DNA of 64,000 bases from Clostridium sp. (GCA_023663865.1 JAMPGU010000002.1:62001-126000); one strand, 5' to 3'; positions 1 to 8,506 are shown, numbered from the stretch's first letter. A program made the numbers and translations. Notes: a model not told the origin generated them from the letters alone.

Positions 1-8
1 CTTTTTCA

Positions 9-599
9 TTATTCAGCAGCTGCCTCAAGCATGGAAGCATCCTTGAGAAAATCAACAGCATTATTCACGCCGTTAATTACAGCATCTGAGGATATCGTTG
101 AATTTGCAAGCACATCAATTGTTGAGCCCTTGGCTGTGCCAACGGAGGACACTACAGGAAGATATCTTCCTTCAAACTGATTTTTAAATTCATTTGATGC
201 AATTCTTACACCCAGGTATTCTGTCTCATCCTGATGCAGAATATCCACACCGCAGACAAGTGTACCATCAGCAGAAATGGTACTCTTCATCTCAATCGGA
301 CTTTCCTGATTATAGCCAATGGTTGTACCTGTAACAACATAAGCAACCGTATTTCCGCTTGCATCAAGTGCCTTTTCAACAGCTGTCACATTATAATTTC
401 CGGCATTTGTTGCCGCAATATCAACTGCCTGTGTTGAAGCAATGGTGAAGCCGATTTCCTGATGCTCTCTATATTTTTTATTTGCAAGATTATCTATTGC
501 AATTGAGCCGAATATAACACCGGCTGACAATATAATCATCACTGCAAGTGATATTAGCCATTTCATAGATTTCGGATTAAAATGCGCCTTTGAACTCAT
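9..599 (-). CDS. Membrane-anchored FMN-binding-domain-like protein
   Basis: A 196-residue protein with one N-terminal membrane helix (about 13-34) and an extracytoplasmic domain resembling the FMN-binding domain of RnfG and NqrC. In that family a threonine in an S-G-A-T motif carries FMN attached by ApbE. Here the matching stretch (165-168) reads A-N-S-T before ISSDAV, so the threonine is kept but the glycine and alanine are not. The start has a GGAG site 8 nt upstream. It lies 22 bases downstream of apbE on the same strand, which supports a flavin role. Whether it is flavinylated is uncertain; it may be a degenerate paralogue. Confidence 0.75.
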   Translation of the reverse strand: MSSKAHFNPKSMKWLISLAVMIILSAGVIFGSIAIDNLANKKYREHQEIGFTIASTQAVDIAATNAGNYNVTAVEKALDASGNTVAYVVTGTTIGYNQESPIEMKSTISADGTLVCGVDILHQDETEYLGVRIASNEFKNQFEGRYLPVVSSVGTAKGSTIDVLANSTISSDAVINGVNNAVDFLKDASMLEAAAE

Positions 600-621
600 A
601 ATTGTTACTCCTTAAATGAAA

Positions 622-1665
622 TTATTTTGACACATAGCTGTTAAAGTTTGAACTATATGTTTTGTTATAGTCTTTATCTACCCAAACCGCTTCAACCTCA
701 TCCATACTCTCAACCAGTGCCTTACCCTCGCTGATTGGCATATTAAACAAGGAGGTGGATAAAGCGTCACCTAACGCAGAATCCCTGCAAATCACAGAGA
801 CGGACGCCACATACTCACTGGGCATTAATGTTTCAGGATTAATGATATGGCAGTATTTTTTACCGTCAACAGTAAAATACCGCTGGTAATCACCGCTTGT
901 AACCACACTTAAATCGGTTACTTTAAGATTAACTAAATAATCCGAAGCATTTGCCTCCGGGTTTTCAATGCCTATATTCCAAAGCGTTTTGCCGTCATCT
1001 TCCTTAAAGCCAATGGTAGATATATTTCCGCCTATACTGATTGCCGCTGACGACCATAAATTCTCCTCAACCCATTTCGTAATTTCCCGAACGGCATATC
1101 CCTTTGCCACTGCACCTACATCAAGCTTGAGCAAGGGATCGCTGAAATAGACTGTGCTGTTTTCCCGATCAATAATGAGGCTGTTGATATCTGTATGCTT
1201 TGCTGCCTCTTTCAGCGCATTCATATCAGGAAGGTATGCCTCTTCAGGATTGTTGATGGACTGATTACGGGCATTATGCCATAACCGCAGCACCGCACCA
1301 AAGCAGGCATTGGTTTTGCCGCTGCTTAGCTCATAGGTATACTTGCAATACTCTAATAAATCAATAATTCTGCTATCCACCTGAACAGGTGCTTTTGCCG
1401 CCTGCTCATTCACTGTGTAAAGATTATTTATACCTTCGTAGGAATTATAAATATCATATAGCTTATCATACTCTTCCAGCTTGTCGTGAAAAGCCTTGAA
1501 CTTGCTGTCAAATTCCTCCTGACTGTTATCATAAGCAACAACCGTGGATGCAGTATCAAACAAATCTAAGAAACTTGAAGAAAAGCGCTGCTTGTGACTG
1601 ATACTGCAGGAAGTAAGGCAGAGCAGCAGCACAAACGACATAAATATACTAACTGTTTTTTTCAT
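622..1665 (-). CDS. apbE: FAD:protein FMN transferase (ApbE), lipoprotein
   Basis: ApbE moves FMN from FAD onto a threonine of extracytoplasmic flavoproteins such as RnfG and RnfD. The 347-residue protein begins with a lipoprotein signal peptide (lipobox L-T-S-C, Cys20). It contains ApbE family motifs: DVGAVAKGYA near 190, a glycine-rich AISIGGN stretch near 215, and HIINPET near 270 where the family usually has HI-DP-TG. It acts outside the membrane. Its likely clients here are RnfG, RnfD and the neighbouring FMN-binding-like protein. No ribosome binding site precedes the ATG, and a strong promoter ends only 9 nt upstream, so the mRNA is probably leaderless. Confidence 0.93.
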   Translation of the reverse strand: MKKTVSIFMSFVLLLCLTSCSISHKQRFSSSFLDLFDTASTVVAYDNSQEEFDSKFKAFHDKLEEYDKLYDIYNSYEGINNLYTVNEQAAKAPVQVDSRIIDLLEYCKYTYELSSGKTNACFGAVLRLWHNARNQSINNPEEAYLPDMNALKEAAKHTDINSLIIDRENSTVYFSDPLLKLDVGAVAKGYAVREITKWVEENLWSSAAISIGGNISTIGFKEDDGKTLWNIGIENPEANASDYLVNLKVTDLSVVTSGDYQRYFTVDGKKYCHIINPETLMPSEYVASVSVICRDSALGDALSTSLFNMPISEGKALVESMDEVEAVWVDKDYNKTYSSNFNSYVSK

Positions 1666-1674
1666 AATATATAA

Positions 1675-1703
1675 ATTATAGCAGATATGCAGTTAAGTTT
1701 CAA
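1675..1703 (-). promoter_or_regulatory. apbE promoter, probably giving a leaderless mRNA
   Basis: On the minus strand TTGAAA (1698-1703), a 17-nt spacer and TATAAT (1675-1680) form a near-consensus sigma-A promoter. Only 9 nt separate the -10 box from the apbE ATG, so transcription should start within about 2-3 nt of the start codon. There is no room for a Shine-Dalgarno sequence. Confidence 0.75.
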
Positions 1704-1727
1704 TATTTTCTTGTGCTGTAACGAACT

Positions 1728-2627
1728 TTAAGAAGTCTTTTTATTTTTCACCATATTCATAAAAATATAAGCTGCAATAAGCACAGCAACCGTACATATA
1801 AGAATTATGTACATTGTTCCGATTTCAACCTTATTATCAAGGAAATAAATATTACAGTCTACAGAATCCTTTATGACCTCGATAATTTTATCAGGGATAC
1901 CGCAGTCTGTCATTTCTTCATAAACACCACGCATAGCATGATTGCGTATAAGAGATGTTCCGTAAGTACCGGGCAAGAACGAAATCACCCTTTGCAGTCC
2001 GTCTGAAAACTGAGAAATAGGCATATAGGCACCGCAAATAAAGCCGTAACCTGAGCTGACAATTGTTCCCACGGCAGACATCTGCCCCTGTGTATTTAAA
2101 AAGAAATTGATGATACTCGATAAGGCAGTGCCAAACATAACCAGTATAAGAACGTCAAGAAGCAAGCATATAACATCTGAGACATCCATATACCAGCCCA
2201 CTCCTGCAACATAGGCAAGACACACAGCCGCCGCAGTAAAACAAATCAACAAAGTGGAAACCATTGTTGCGGCATAATAGCTCATTGCAAGTACAGAACG
2301 CTTCAGCGGTGCAATTGTTAAATCCTTAATACTGCCGTTTGCTTTATCCTGAACCATAAGCATATTGGAGCAAAAAGCAACGGTAACACAGGATACTGCC
2401 AGTATGGAAGAAATTAACTGACCGCCCACAAAACCATTTATCAGCTTGTCCGATATCTGCATTCCTTCCGGCAAATTGGAAACAAAGCTGTCATAATAAA
2501 CATTTTTCAAAAAGGTAGCATAAAGCACCAGCAAAATGACAGGCGTTATCAGTGAAGTAAAAAACATTCCTTTATCTTTGAAAAACAGCTTAATATTTCT
2601 CTTTATAAGTATTTTAAGTGTACTCAT
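1728..2627 (-). CDS. ABC-2 type transporter permease
   Basis: A 299-residue integral membrane protein with about six hydrophobic helices and a long extracytoplasmic loop after the first helix (about 45-75), as in ABC-2 exporter permeases such as the DrrB/YadH type. It overlaps the upstream ATPase gene by 4 bases (ATGA), so the two are translationally coupled and form one exporter. The substrate is unknown. Control by the adjacent TetR regulator suggests drug, lipid or small-molecule efflux. Confidence 0.88.
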   Translation of the reverse strand: MSTLKILIKRNIKLFFKDKGMFFTSLITPVILLVLYATFLKNVYYDSFVSNLPEGMQISDKLINGFVGGQLISSILAVSCVTVAFCSNMLMVQDKANGSIKDLTIAPLKRSVLAMSYYAATMVSTLLICFTAAAVCLAYVAGVGWYMDVSDVICLLLDVLILVMFGTALSSIINFFLNTQGQMSAVGTIVSSGYGFICGAYMPISQFSDGLQRVISFLPGTYGTSLIRNHAMRGVYEEMTDCGIPDKIIEVIKDSVDCNIYFLDNKVEIGTMYIILICTVAVLIAAYIFMNMVKNKKTS

Positions 2628-3538
2628 TTGCCTTCTCCTCCTGTCAGCTTTTTGCCTGTGACGGATAGGAACACATCATCCATTTTTCCTTTTACGATTT
2701 CATAATCACGGAACACCGTGGGATATTTCAGAATAAGCTTTGTGGCAGCCTCGGTATTTTCAACCGAAACACGATAGGCATCACGTATTTTTTCATAGGG
2801 TTTGCCAAGCAGCGTGACCTCATCATCACTGACATTGTAAAGTGTAATAAAGTCCCCTGTGTATGTGTTTTTCAGTTCCAAGGGCGTTCCCTCAGCAGAA
2901 ATTTTACCATTGTCAAGAATGACAACATAATCTGCCTCTGCTGCCTCTTCCATATAATGCGTAGTCAGAAAAACAGTCATATTTTGTTCTTTTCTAAGAT
3001 GGCTTACAGCACTCCATAATAATTTTCTTGTCTGCGGATCAAGTCCGGTGGTTGGCTCATCCAAAATAAGAATTTTAGGGTTATGCAATAAAGCTCGGGC
3101 AATATCAATTCTCCTTAACTGACCGCCCGACAATTTACCAACTGTCCTTTTTATTAAATCCTCAAAATCAAGAAGTTTTGCCAGTTCATATAATCTTTCT
3201 CTAAATGCCGCACCGTATATACCATAAAGTGCTGCTCGGCTTTCAAGATTATCAAAAACAGTCAGAGACTTATCCAGTACAGAATTTTGAAAAACAACGC
3301 CGAGAGCACTTTTAATATGATTCATATTTTCCTTTAAATCGCAGCTGTCAATCATAACATCTCCGCTGTCAAAATCAAGCTGACCGCAAAGGATATTGAT
3401 GGTTGTTGATTTACCTGCTCCGTTTACGCCTAAAAACGCAAAGAGTTCCCCCTCCTGAACATAAAAGCTCAAATCGTCCACCGCTTTAATATCACCAAAG
3501 GATTTGTTAAGGTGATTTATTTCAATACTATTGCTCAT
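2624..3538 (-). CDS. ABC transporter ATP-binding protein
   Basis: A 304-residue ABC ATPase. Visible motifs are Walker A (GVNGAGKST, about 37-45), the Q-loop (VVFQNS), the signature LSGGQLRRIDIAR (about 135-147), Walker B (ILILDEPTTGLD) and the switch histidine (TTHYMEEA). A C-terminal extension of about 80 residues resembles that of DrrA/CcmA-type export ATPases. It sits between a TetR regulator (11 bases upstream) and the ABC-2 permease, forming a three-gene regulator/exporter operon. Confidence 0.95.
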   Translation of the reverse strand: MSNSIEINHLNKSFGDIKAVDDLSFYVQEGELFAFLGVNGAGKSTTINILCGQLDFDSGDVMIDSCDLKENMNHIKSALGVVFQNSVLDKSLTVFDNLESRAALYGIYGAAFRERLYELAKLLDFEDLIKRTVGKLSGGQLRRIDIARALLHNPKILILDEPTTGLDPQTRKLLWSAVSHLRKEQNMTVFLTTHYMEEAAEADYVVILDNGKISAEGTPLELKNTYTGDFITLYNVSDDEVTLLGKPYEKIRDAYRVSVENTEAATKLILKYPTVFRDYEIVKGKMDDVFLSVTGKKLTGGEGK

Positions 3539-3548
3539 ATTCGCTCCT

Positions 3549-4100
3549 TTATTTTGTTAACGACATAAATAACTCCGACATCATTCTGTCAATGTCTTCC
3601 ATGGTGAACATATTTATTTGCTGTGCAAAAAGTGCTGCAAACCCGTAGGCATAAACAGAAAGATGATTATAGATGTTTCTGGCCTTGTCACTGTCTATAC
3701 TGTAACTGTTTTTAAAGGCGTCAAGAACAATGTCTGCATTTTCATCATAAGCCGGAAGAAAGCCAGTAAGATGTTCATTTCCATCACCGGTCATAAACAG
3801 CAGTTTGAACAGCTCAGGCTCATCCTTGGCAAACTGAATATATTTCATTCCTGCACCCTTGAAAGGAATTGGCTGACGAAGTCCCTCTTGAATATATTCG
3901 GCATACCTTGCTTTACCTTTGTCAATAACTGCATTTTGAATTTCCGTAACCGTATCAAACATGGAGAAAATCGTTCCTGTTGACGCACCGAGTGCCTTAG
4001 CTAAATTTCTTGCTGTCAGAGCGTTTGCCCCGTCCGTTCTGACAATATCATAAGCAATATTGATAATTTGCTGTTCGGTGTATTTTGCTTTAGGCGGCAT
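3549..4100 (-). CDS. TetR-family transcriptional regulator
   Basis: About 183 residues with an N-terminal TetR helix-turn-helix (TARNLAKALGASTGTIFSMF) and a helical ligand-binding region. The start at 4100 (MPPKAKYTEQ) is chosen because AAGGAG lies a few bases upstream; the reading frame extends further upstream but into the operator region. It is followed after 10 bases by the ABC exporter genes and probably represses the whole operon by binding the palindrome just upstream of its own start. The inducer is unknown. Confidence 0.9.
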   Translation of the reverse strand: MPPKAKYTEQQIINIAYDIVRTDGANALTARNLAKALGASTGTIFSMFDTVTEIQNAVIDKGKARYAEYIQEGLRQPIPFKGAGMKYIQFAKDEPELFKLLFMTGDGNEHLTGFLPAYDENADIVLDAFKNSYSIDSDKARNIYNHLSVYAYGFAALFAQQINMFTMEDIDRMMSELFMSLTK

Positions 4101-4121
4101 ATCATCACTCCTTTTAATATA

Positions 4122-4134
4122 ACATACGTTATGT
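4122..4134. promoter_or_regulatory. Candidate TetR operator
   Basis: A perfect inverted repeat, ACATA-CGT-TATGT, lies 21 bases upstream of the regulator's start codon. Partial copies of the half-site (ATAAC, GTTAT) flank it out to about 4148. TetR repressors usually bind such short palindromes over their own promoter. Confidence 0.6.
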
Positions 4135-4194
4135 AACACTTGTTATTTTACAATAAAACAAACATAATGTCAATAGAAAAATAAGACAAAAAAT

Positions 4195-4221
4195 TGAGGC
4201 ACTCTAAAGCTGAGTGCCTCA
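4195..4221 (-). terminator. Rho-independent terminator of the repeat lipoprotein gene
   Basis: TGAGGCACTC and its complement form a 10-bp stem with a 7-nt loop. On the minus strand it is followed by a T run, and it sits 26 bases after the stop codon of the gene ending at 4247. Confidence 0.85.
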
Positions 4222-4246
4222 CGCTATACTATTATTTTTTCAAGAA

Positions 4247-5236
4247 TTAAACAGTTGCTGCATTTGCTACAGTTTTAACGATTGAGCTGATAAGAATTGT
4301 ACAGCCTGCCTTTAAGTCAGCATCTGTTGCATAACCGCTTGCATCAACACCTGCGCTGATTTCAGCAGCAGTCTTGCCGATTGCCCACTTCTCAAAAGCA
4401 TCAGCCTGCTCGAACCACTCCTTCTGAATAGGAGAAGCGCCCTTCATAGCATAGTTCTCACCAAGCTCTTTCTTTGACTGATAAGCACCCTTCTCAACAG
4501 TGAATTTGCCGTCAGCAATTGTGCACTTAGCCTGTGAAGCATCAATTAAGCAAGAAGTAATCTTGCCGTCAGCATCAAGGGTTACAGCAGCATAATTTGA
4601 ATCATACTGCAGATTTGTTTCATTGCTCTCATAATACTTTTCTGTAGTAACGGAAAGCTTGAGGGTATCTGTTGCCTTTGCACCCATATCCTGAGCTGAT
4701 GCAACAGCCTTTGCTACAGCCTCTGCAAAGCCGTTGGACTTGATTGTGCAGCCTGCTTTTAAATCGGCATCTGTTGCATAACCGTCATCGCCAACACCTG
4801 CCTTAACCTCGTCAGCAGTCTTGCCCTTTGCCCATGTTTCGAAAGCAGCAACCTGCTCGTACCATTCCTTCTGGATTGGAGAAGCAGCCTTCATTGCATA
4901 ATCTTCCTTCTTCTCAAGTTTTGTTCTGAGGTCTGTTACATTGCCATCATCCTTAGTAAGGTCAGGCTTTGTCTGTGCCTCGTCAATCTTAACATCTACG
5001 ATTTTGCCGTCTGCACCAACTGTAACTGCAGCTGCAACAGAGTCAATCTCAAGTGCTGTATCAGATGGATTGTACTCATCAGCCATAATTTCACTGATTA
5101 CAGCAAGACCGGTCTTTACATTGTTTTCATTCGCTGCACCGGGGCCATCTTCGTTTCCGCCCTTACTGCAGGCAGCAAAAGAAACTGCAAGTACAGATGC
5201 AAGACCAACTGCAAGAATTTTTTTCATTTTTGTCAT
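4247..5236 (-). CDS. Lipoprotein with two degenerate FMN-binding-like repeats
   Basis: A 329-residue lipoprotein (lipobox F-A-A-C, Cys23) made of two similar repeats (about 63-180 and 212-329). Each contains ADGKI, NYAMK/DYAMK-ASPIQKEW and GYATDADLKAGCTI. The AGCTI stretches (161-165, 310-314) align with the ISGATITS segment of RnfG-type FMN domains, but the consensus S-G-A-T is A-G-C-T in both repeats; the threonine is retained and a cysteine replaces alanine. It lies just downstream of rnfB with its own promoter and terminator. A role as an extracytoplasmic redox or flavin-related lipoprotein is inferred from resemblance and location only. Confidence 0.7.
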   Translation of the reverse strand: MTKMKKILAVGLASVLAVSFAACSKGGNEDGPGAANENNVKTGLAVISEIMADEYNPSDTALEIDSVAAAVTVGADGKIVDVKIDEAQTKPDLTKDDGNVTDLRTKLEKKEDYAMKAASPIQKEWYEQVAAFETWAKGKTADEVKAGVGDDGYATDADLKAGCTIKSNGFAEAVAKAVASAQDMGAKATDTLKLSVTTEKYYESNETNLQYDSNYAAVTLDADGKITSCLIDASQAKCTIADGKFTVEKGAYQSKKELGENYAMKGASPIQKEWFEQADAFEKWAIGKTAAEISAGVDASGYATDADLKAGCTILISSIVKTVANAATV

Positions 5237-5267
5237 AAATTTCTACTCCTTATAGTTTAGTGTCTTT

Positions 5268-5296
5268 ATGATATATTATAATCCACAGATTGTCAA
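5268..5296 (-). promoter_or_regulatory. Promoter of the repeat lipoprotein gene
   Basis: Minus strand TTGACA (5291-5296), a 17-nt spacer and TATCAT (5268-5273), about 30 nt upstream of the start codon, which has its own AGGAG. It allows the lipoprotein to be expressed apart from the rnf operon. Confidence 0.55.
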
Positions 5297-5321
5297 TATT
5301 TTGTCAAAATGTTAGTTTTAA

Positions 5322-6119
5322 CTAATATAATTTAATTATCTTTCTCGGACATTTTTCTGCACAGGTACCACATTCAATACACTTAGAATAATCAATTTTT
5401 GCAATATTATTCTCAAATAGTATTGCATCGGTAGGACAATTTTTAGCACAGATACCGCAGCCGATACAGCCTGCAGTACAAGCCTTCATTACATCCTTAC
5501 CCTTGGCAATATTAGAACACTGAACACGATAGGTGCTGTCGGCAGGAACAAATTCAATCAGCTCATGCGGGCAGGTTTTCAGACACTTGCCGCAAGCAAT
5601 ACACAAGCTTTCGTCCACAACAGCCTTTTTATCGACAATTCTTATAGCACTAACCGGACAAACCTTAGCACAGGAGCCGAAGCCAAGGCAACCGATTTTG
5701 CAGGAATATGGACTTGAACCGGGCATTTTTGCTGCATAAATACAGCTGTCAATACCGAAATAATTATAGTCCTCTTCCCTCTTTTCACAAGTACCGTCAC
5801 ATTTTACATAAGCAACCTTGCGATCCATCTCGCCAACCGCTTGACCCATAATCGCACCGATTTTTTCTGCAACCGGCTTTCCGCCTACAGGGCAAGCACC
5901 AACAGGCGCTTTTCCATCAGCAATTGCCTTTGCCAATGCATCACAGCCGGCATAACCGCAGCCGCCGCAATTGGAACCCGGCAAAGCGTTTCTGACCTCA
6001 ATCTCTTTTTCATTAACGTCAACATGAAACACCTTTTCGGCAATACTGAGAACGATACCTATAATTAAGCTTATTACACCTACAACAGCAACTGCTGTGA
6101 TAATTTCATTAAAATTCAT
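5322..6119 (-). CDS. rnfB: Rnf complex subunit B, iron-sulfur protein
   Basis: RnfB carries electrons inside the ferredoxin:NAD+ oxidoreductase that pumps Na+ or H+. The 265-residue protein has an N-terminal membrane helix (about 8-28), a 4Fe-4S domain with N-C-G-G-C-G-Y-A-G-C near 50-60, and then several ferredoxin-type clusters (CLGFGSCAKVCP, CIACGKCLKTCP, CIGCGICAKNCP, CIECGTCAEKCP). This order is typical of clostridial RnfB. It is the last gene of rnfCDGEAB, 14 bases after rnfA. Confidence 0.96.
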   Translation of the reverse strand: MNFNEIITAVAVVGVISLIIGIVLSIAEKVFHVDVNEKEIEVRNALPGSNCGGCGYAGCDALAKAIADGKAPVGACPVGGKPVAEKIGAIMGQAVGEMDRKVAYVKCDGTCEKREEDYNYFGIDSCIYAAKMPGSSPYSCKIGCLGFGSCAKVCPVSAIRIVDKKAVVDESLCIACGKCLKTCPHELIEFVPADSTYRVQCSNIAKGKDVMKACTAGCIGCGICAKNCPTDAILFENNIAKIDYSKCIECGTCAEKCPRKIIKLY

Positions 6120-6133
6120 ACACAGCCCTCCTA

Positions 6134-6712
6134 TTATGCAAAGGCATTAAAGCCATAAAATGCAATAGACATCAGACAGGCTGTCATCAATACAGCAGGT
6201 GTACCTGCAAAGGATTTTGGAAAATCATTATTCTCTGTCTTTTCTCTGACACCCGCCATAATAATAATTGCAATACAAAAGCCTGCTGCTGTTCCAAAAC
6301 CTGTAACAACACTTGTTATAAAATCATTGCCTGCCTGAACATTGGTCAGTGCAACACCCAAAACTGCACAGTTTGTGGTAATCAGCGGAAGATACACACC
6401 GAGGCTTTTGTGCAGTGCAGGAGACACCTTTTTCAAAAACAGTTCAACCAGCTGAACCAAAAATGCAATTACAGCAATGAACACAATTGTTTTTAAATAG
6501 GTCAGATTGAGCTTTTCAAGCACATAGGTGTAAAGCAGACTTGTAACGGCGGAGGACAGCGTAATAACAAATATTACCGCACCGCCCATACCTGCGGCAG
6601 TCTTTACATTCTTTGAAACGCCCAAAAATGGACAAATGCCAAGGAACTGGCTTAAAACAACATTATTGATAAGAGCTGTCGTTATAAGCACAAGGAATAA
6701 AGTTTTAACCAT
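6134..6712 (-). CDS. rnfA: Rnf complex membrane subunit A
   Basis: A 192-residue protein with six predicted membrane helices, homologous to NqrE. The N-terminal signature NNVVLSQFLGICPFLGVSK contains the conserved cysteine of RnfA/NqrE, and TTNCAVLGVAL is the matching motif in the second half (inverted-repeat fold). In known Rnf structures RnfA and RnfE share an intramembrane [2Fe-2S] cluster through these cysteines. It overlaps rnfE by 8 bases. Confidence 0.96.
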   Translation of the reverse strand: MVKTLFLVLITTALINNVVLSQFLGICPFLGVSKNVKTAAGMGGAVIFVITLSSAVTSLLYTYVLEKLNLTYLKTIVFIAVIAFLVQLVELFLKKVSPALHKSLGVYLPLITTNCAVLGVALTNVQAGNDFITSVVTGFGTAAGFCIAIIIMAGVREKTENNDFPKSFAGTPAVLMTACLMSIAFYGFNAFA

Positions 6713-7385
6713 TGTTCTCTACCTCCTCCTTAGCTGATGGACAATTCTTGCAGTTACCGTCACAGCCGCCATTGCCCTTTACGTGTCTGTTCGCACCCTT
6801 CAGCTTTAGTTTATTCTGAATCGCACACAAAATTGCCAGAACAAAGAAAGCACCAGGAGCCATAACAAATATGGATACAGGCTCATAGGATTCCGGCATA
6901 ACCTGGAAATCAAACAGGGTACCTGCACCAATCAGCTCTCTGATAGCACCGATAATCGTAAGTGCCAAGGTGAAGCCCAAGCCAATGCCTATACCATCAA
7001 AGATGGAAAGAAGCGGATTGTTCTTGGAGGCATACTGCTCTGCCCTGCCAAGAATGATACAGTTTACAACAATAAGCGGAATATAAATTCCCAAGCTGCT
7101 GTAAAGTGAAGTTACATATGCGTGCATAAGCATCTCTACGATTGTTACAAAGGATGCGATGATTATAATATAAACCGGAACTCTTACGCCGTTTGGTATG
7201 ATTTTGCGAAGCACTGAGATAATTAAATTAGACATAATGAGAACTGCCATTGTTGCAAGACCCATACCAACACCGTTCTTTGCACTGGTGGTAACTGCGA
7301 GCGTAGGACACATACCGAGCATAAGAACAAGTACAGGGTTTTCTTTAATGATACCATTATACAGTCTTTCAAACACTTTCTTCAT
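6705..7385 (-). CDS. rnfE: Rnf complex membrane subunit E
   Basis: About 226 residues with six membrane helices; homologue of NqrD and partner of RnfA. Conserved stretches are NPVLVLMLGMCPTLAVTTSAKNG and VVNCIILGRAEQYA, each with the cluster-ligand cysteine. The start at 7385 is preferred because AGGAG lies 10 nt upstream; an in-frame GTG at 7394 is only 1 nt from that site. A cysteine-rich C-terminal tail (GNGGCDGNCKNCPSAKEE) is unusual and could bind metal. Confidence 0.95.
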   Translation of the reverse strand: MKKVFERLYNGIIKENPVLVLMLGMCPTLAVTTSAKNGVGMGLATMAVLIMSNLIISVLRKIIPNGVRVPVYIIIIASFVTIVEMLMHAYVTSLYSSLGIYIPLIVVNCIILGRAEQYASKNNPLLSIFDGIGIGLGFTLALTIIGAIRELIGAGTLFDFQVMPESYEPVSIFVMAPGAFFVLAILCAIQNKLKLKGANRHVKGNGGCDGNCKNCPSAKEEVENNG

Positions 7386-7390
7386 ATGTC

Positions 7391-8506
7391 TCACACTCCT
7401 TTCCCAAATGCTAAAATACCGATGCTTCCGGCATGCGGTGAAGCACTGGCAACTGCATCTGCAGTATCCTCAGGCTCATCAGTCTCATTGGCAAAGCTTT
7501 CTGACAAGCCGCCGCCATAATTTTCCTGATAATATTTGATTGCCTCGTTTACTGCCATATCAACAGCCTTTGTTGTAAAGGTAGCACCGCTGATAGCATC
7601 AATCTCGTTATTATCCTTATTTGCACCTGAGGCAACGGATGTAATTTTGTCTGCCTTTAATCCTGTAAACTGCTCTGCATAATCAGGCTCCTGTGCCTTG
7701 GCACCATAGCCCGGTGTTTCATTTGAGGATAAAATCTCGAAGCCCTTAATTACAGAATCCTTTCCGATTTCAACAGCAAGGGTTATTTTGCCCGCAAAGC
7801 CCTTGGTGGTCGTTACAGTGATTTTGTATCCGTCGCCGGTCTCCTCAGCACTGTCAACAACAACATTTTCTGCCTTATCCTTTACACCGCCTGCAAAGTT
7901 TTCCTGATAAAATACGATAGCAGCATTCACTGCCTCTGTTACAGCATTACTTGTAATTGTAGCACCGCTGATCGCATCAATCTGATTGTCGGCAGCTGCA
8001 CCTGATTTTGTAACCTCCAGTGTTAAGGCAGACTTGCCTGCGAACTGGTTTTTAAACTCAGGCTCTGTACACTTTGAACCAAGACCTGCAGTTTCACTGT
8101 TTGAAATTACATCAAAGCCGGTGATAACACCATCCTTTGTAATACCAACTGCAATCTGAATATCACCGCCATAACCATTTGGTGATACAGCAGCAATAAC
8201 ATAGCCCTCTGCATTTCCGGAGGCATCATTTACTGCCAAGACATCCTTGGCATAACAGCCATCATATCCTGCTGCAGAAAGGACATCTGCTGAATTTTCC
8301 AGCATTGCTTCTGTATTCTCAACCTCTGCAAAGCTTGGCGCATCAGGATAAACCAGCTTATAAACCTCTGCTCTTGCATTGATTTCTGCCTGCTCAATCG
8401 GCTCTTTCGTAATCTGATTTACAACAGCAAGCAGGGCAACACATACTAAAGTAACAATTACAATGACTAAGGTATTGATTAAAACACTTGATTTTTTCTT
8501 TGCCAT
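7391..8506 (-). CDS. rnfG: Rnf complex subunit G with two FMN-binding domains
   Basis: RnfG is a membrane-anchored flavoprotein that carries FMN bound covalently to a threonine. It has one N-terminal membrane helix (about 8-30) and then two FMN-binding domains, each with an S-G-A-T motif in the context DAISGAT. The predicted FMN attachment residues are Thr183 and Thr309. The usual RnfG is about 200 residues with one domain; this one is 371, so the domain has been duplicated. It ends in a variable tail rich in Asp, Glu, Ala and Ser. It overlaps rnfD by one base. Confidence 0.95.
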   Translation of the reverse strand: MAKKKSSVLINTLVIVIVTLVCVALLAVVNQITKEPIEQAEINARAEVYKLVYPDAPSFAEVENTEAMLENSADVLSAAGYDGCYAKDVLAVNDASGNAEGYVIAAVSPNGYGGDIQIAVGITKDGVITGFDVISNSETAGLGSKCTEPEFKNQFAGKSALTLEVTKSGAAADNQIDAISGATITSNAVTEAVNAAIVFYQENFAGGVKDKAENVVVDSAEETGDGYKITVTTTKGFAGKITLAVEIGKDSVIKGFEILSSNETPGYGAKAQEPDYAEQFTGLKADKITSVASGANKDNNEIDAISGATFTTKAVDMAVNEAIKYYQENYGGGLSESFANETDEPEDTADAVASASPHAGSIGILAFGKGV

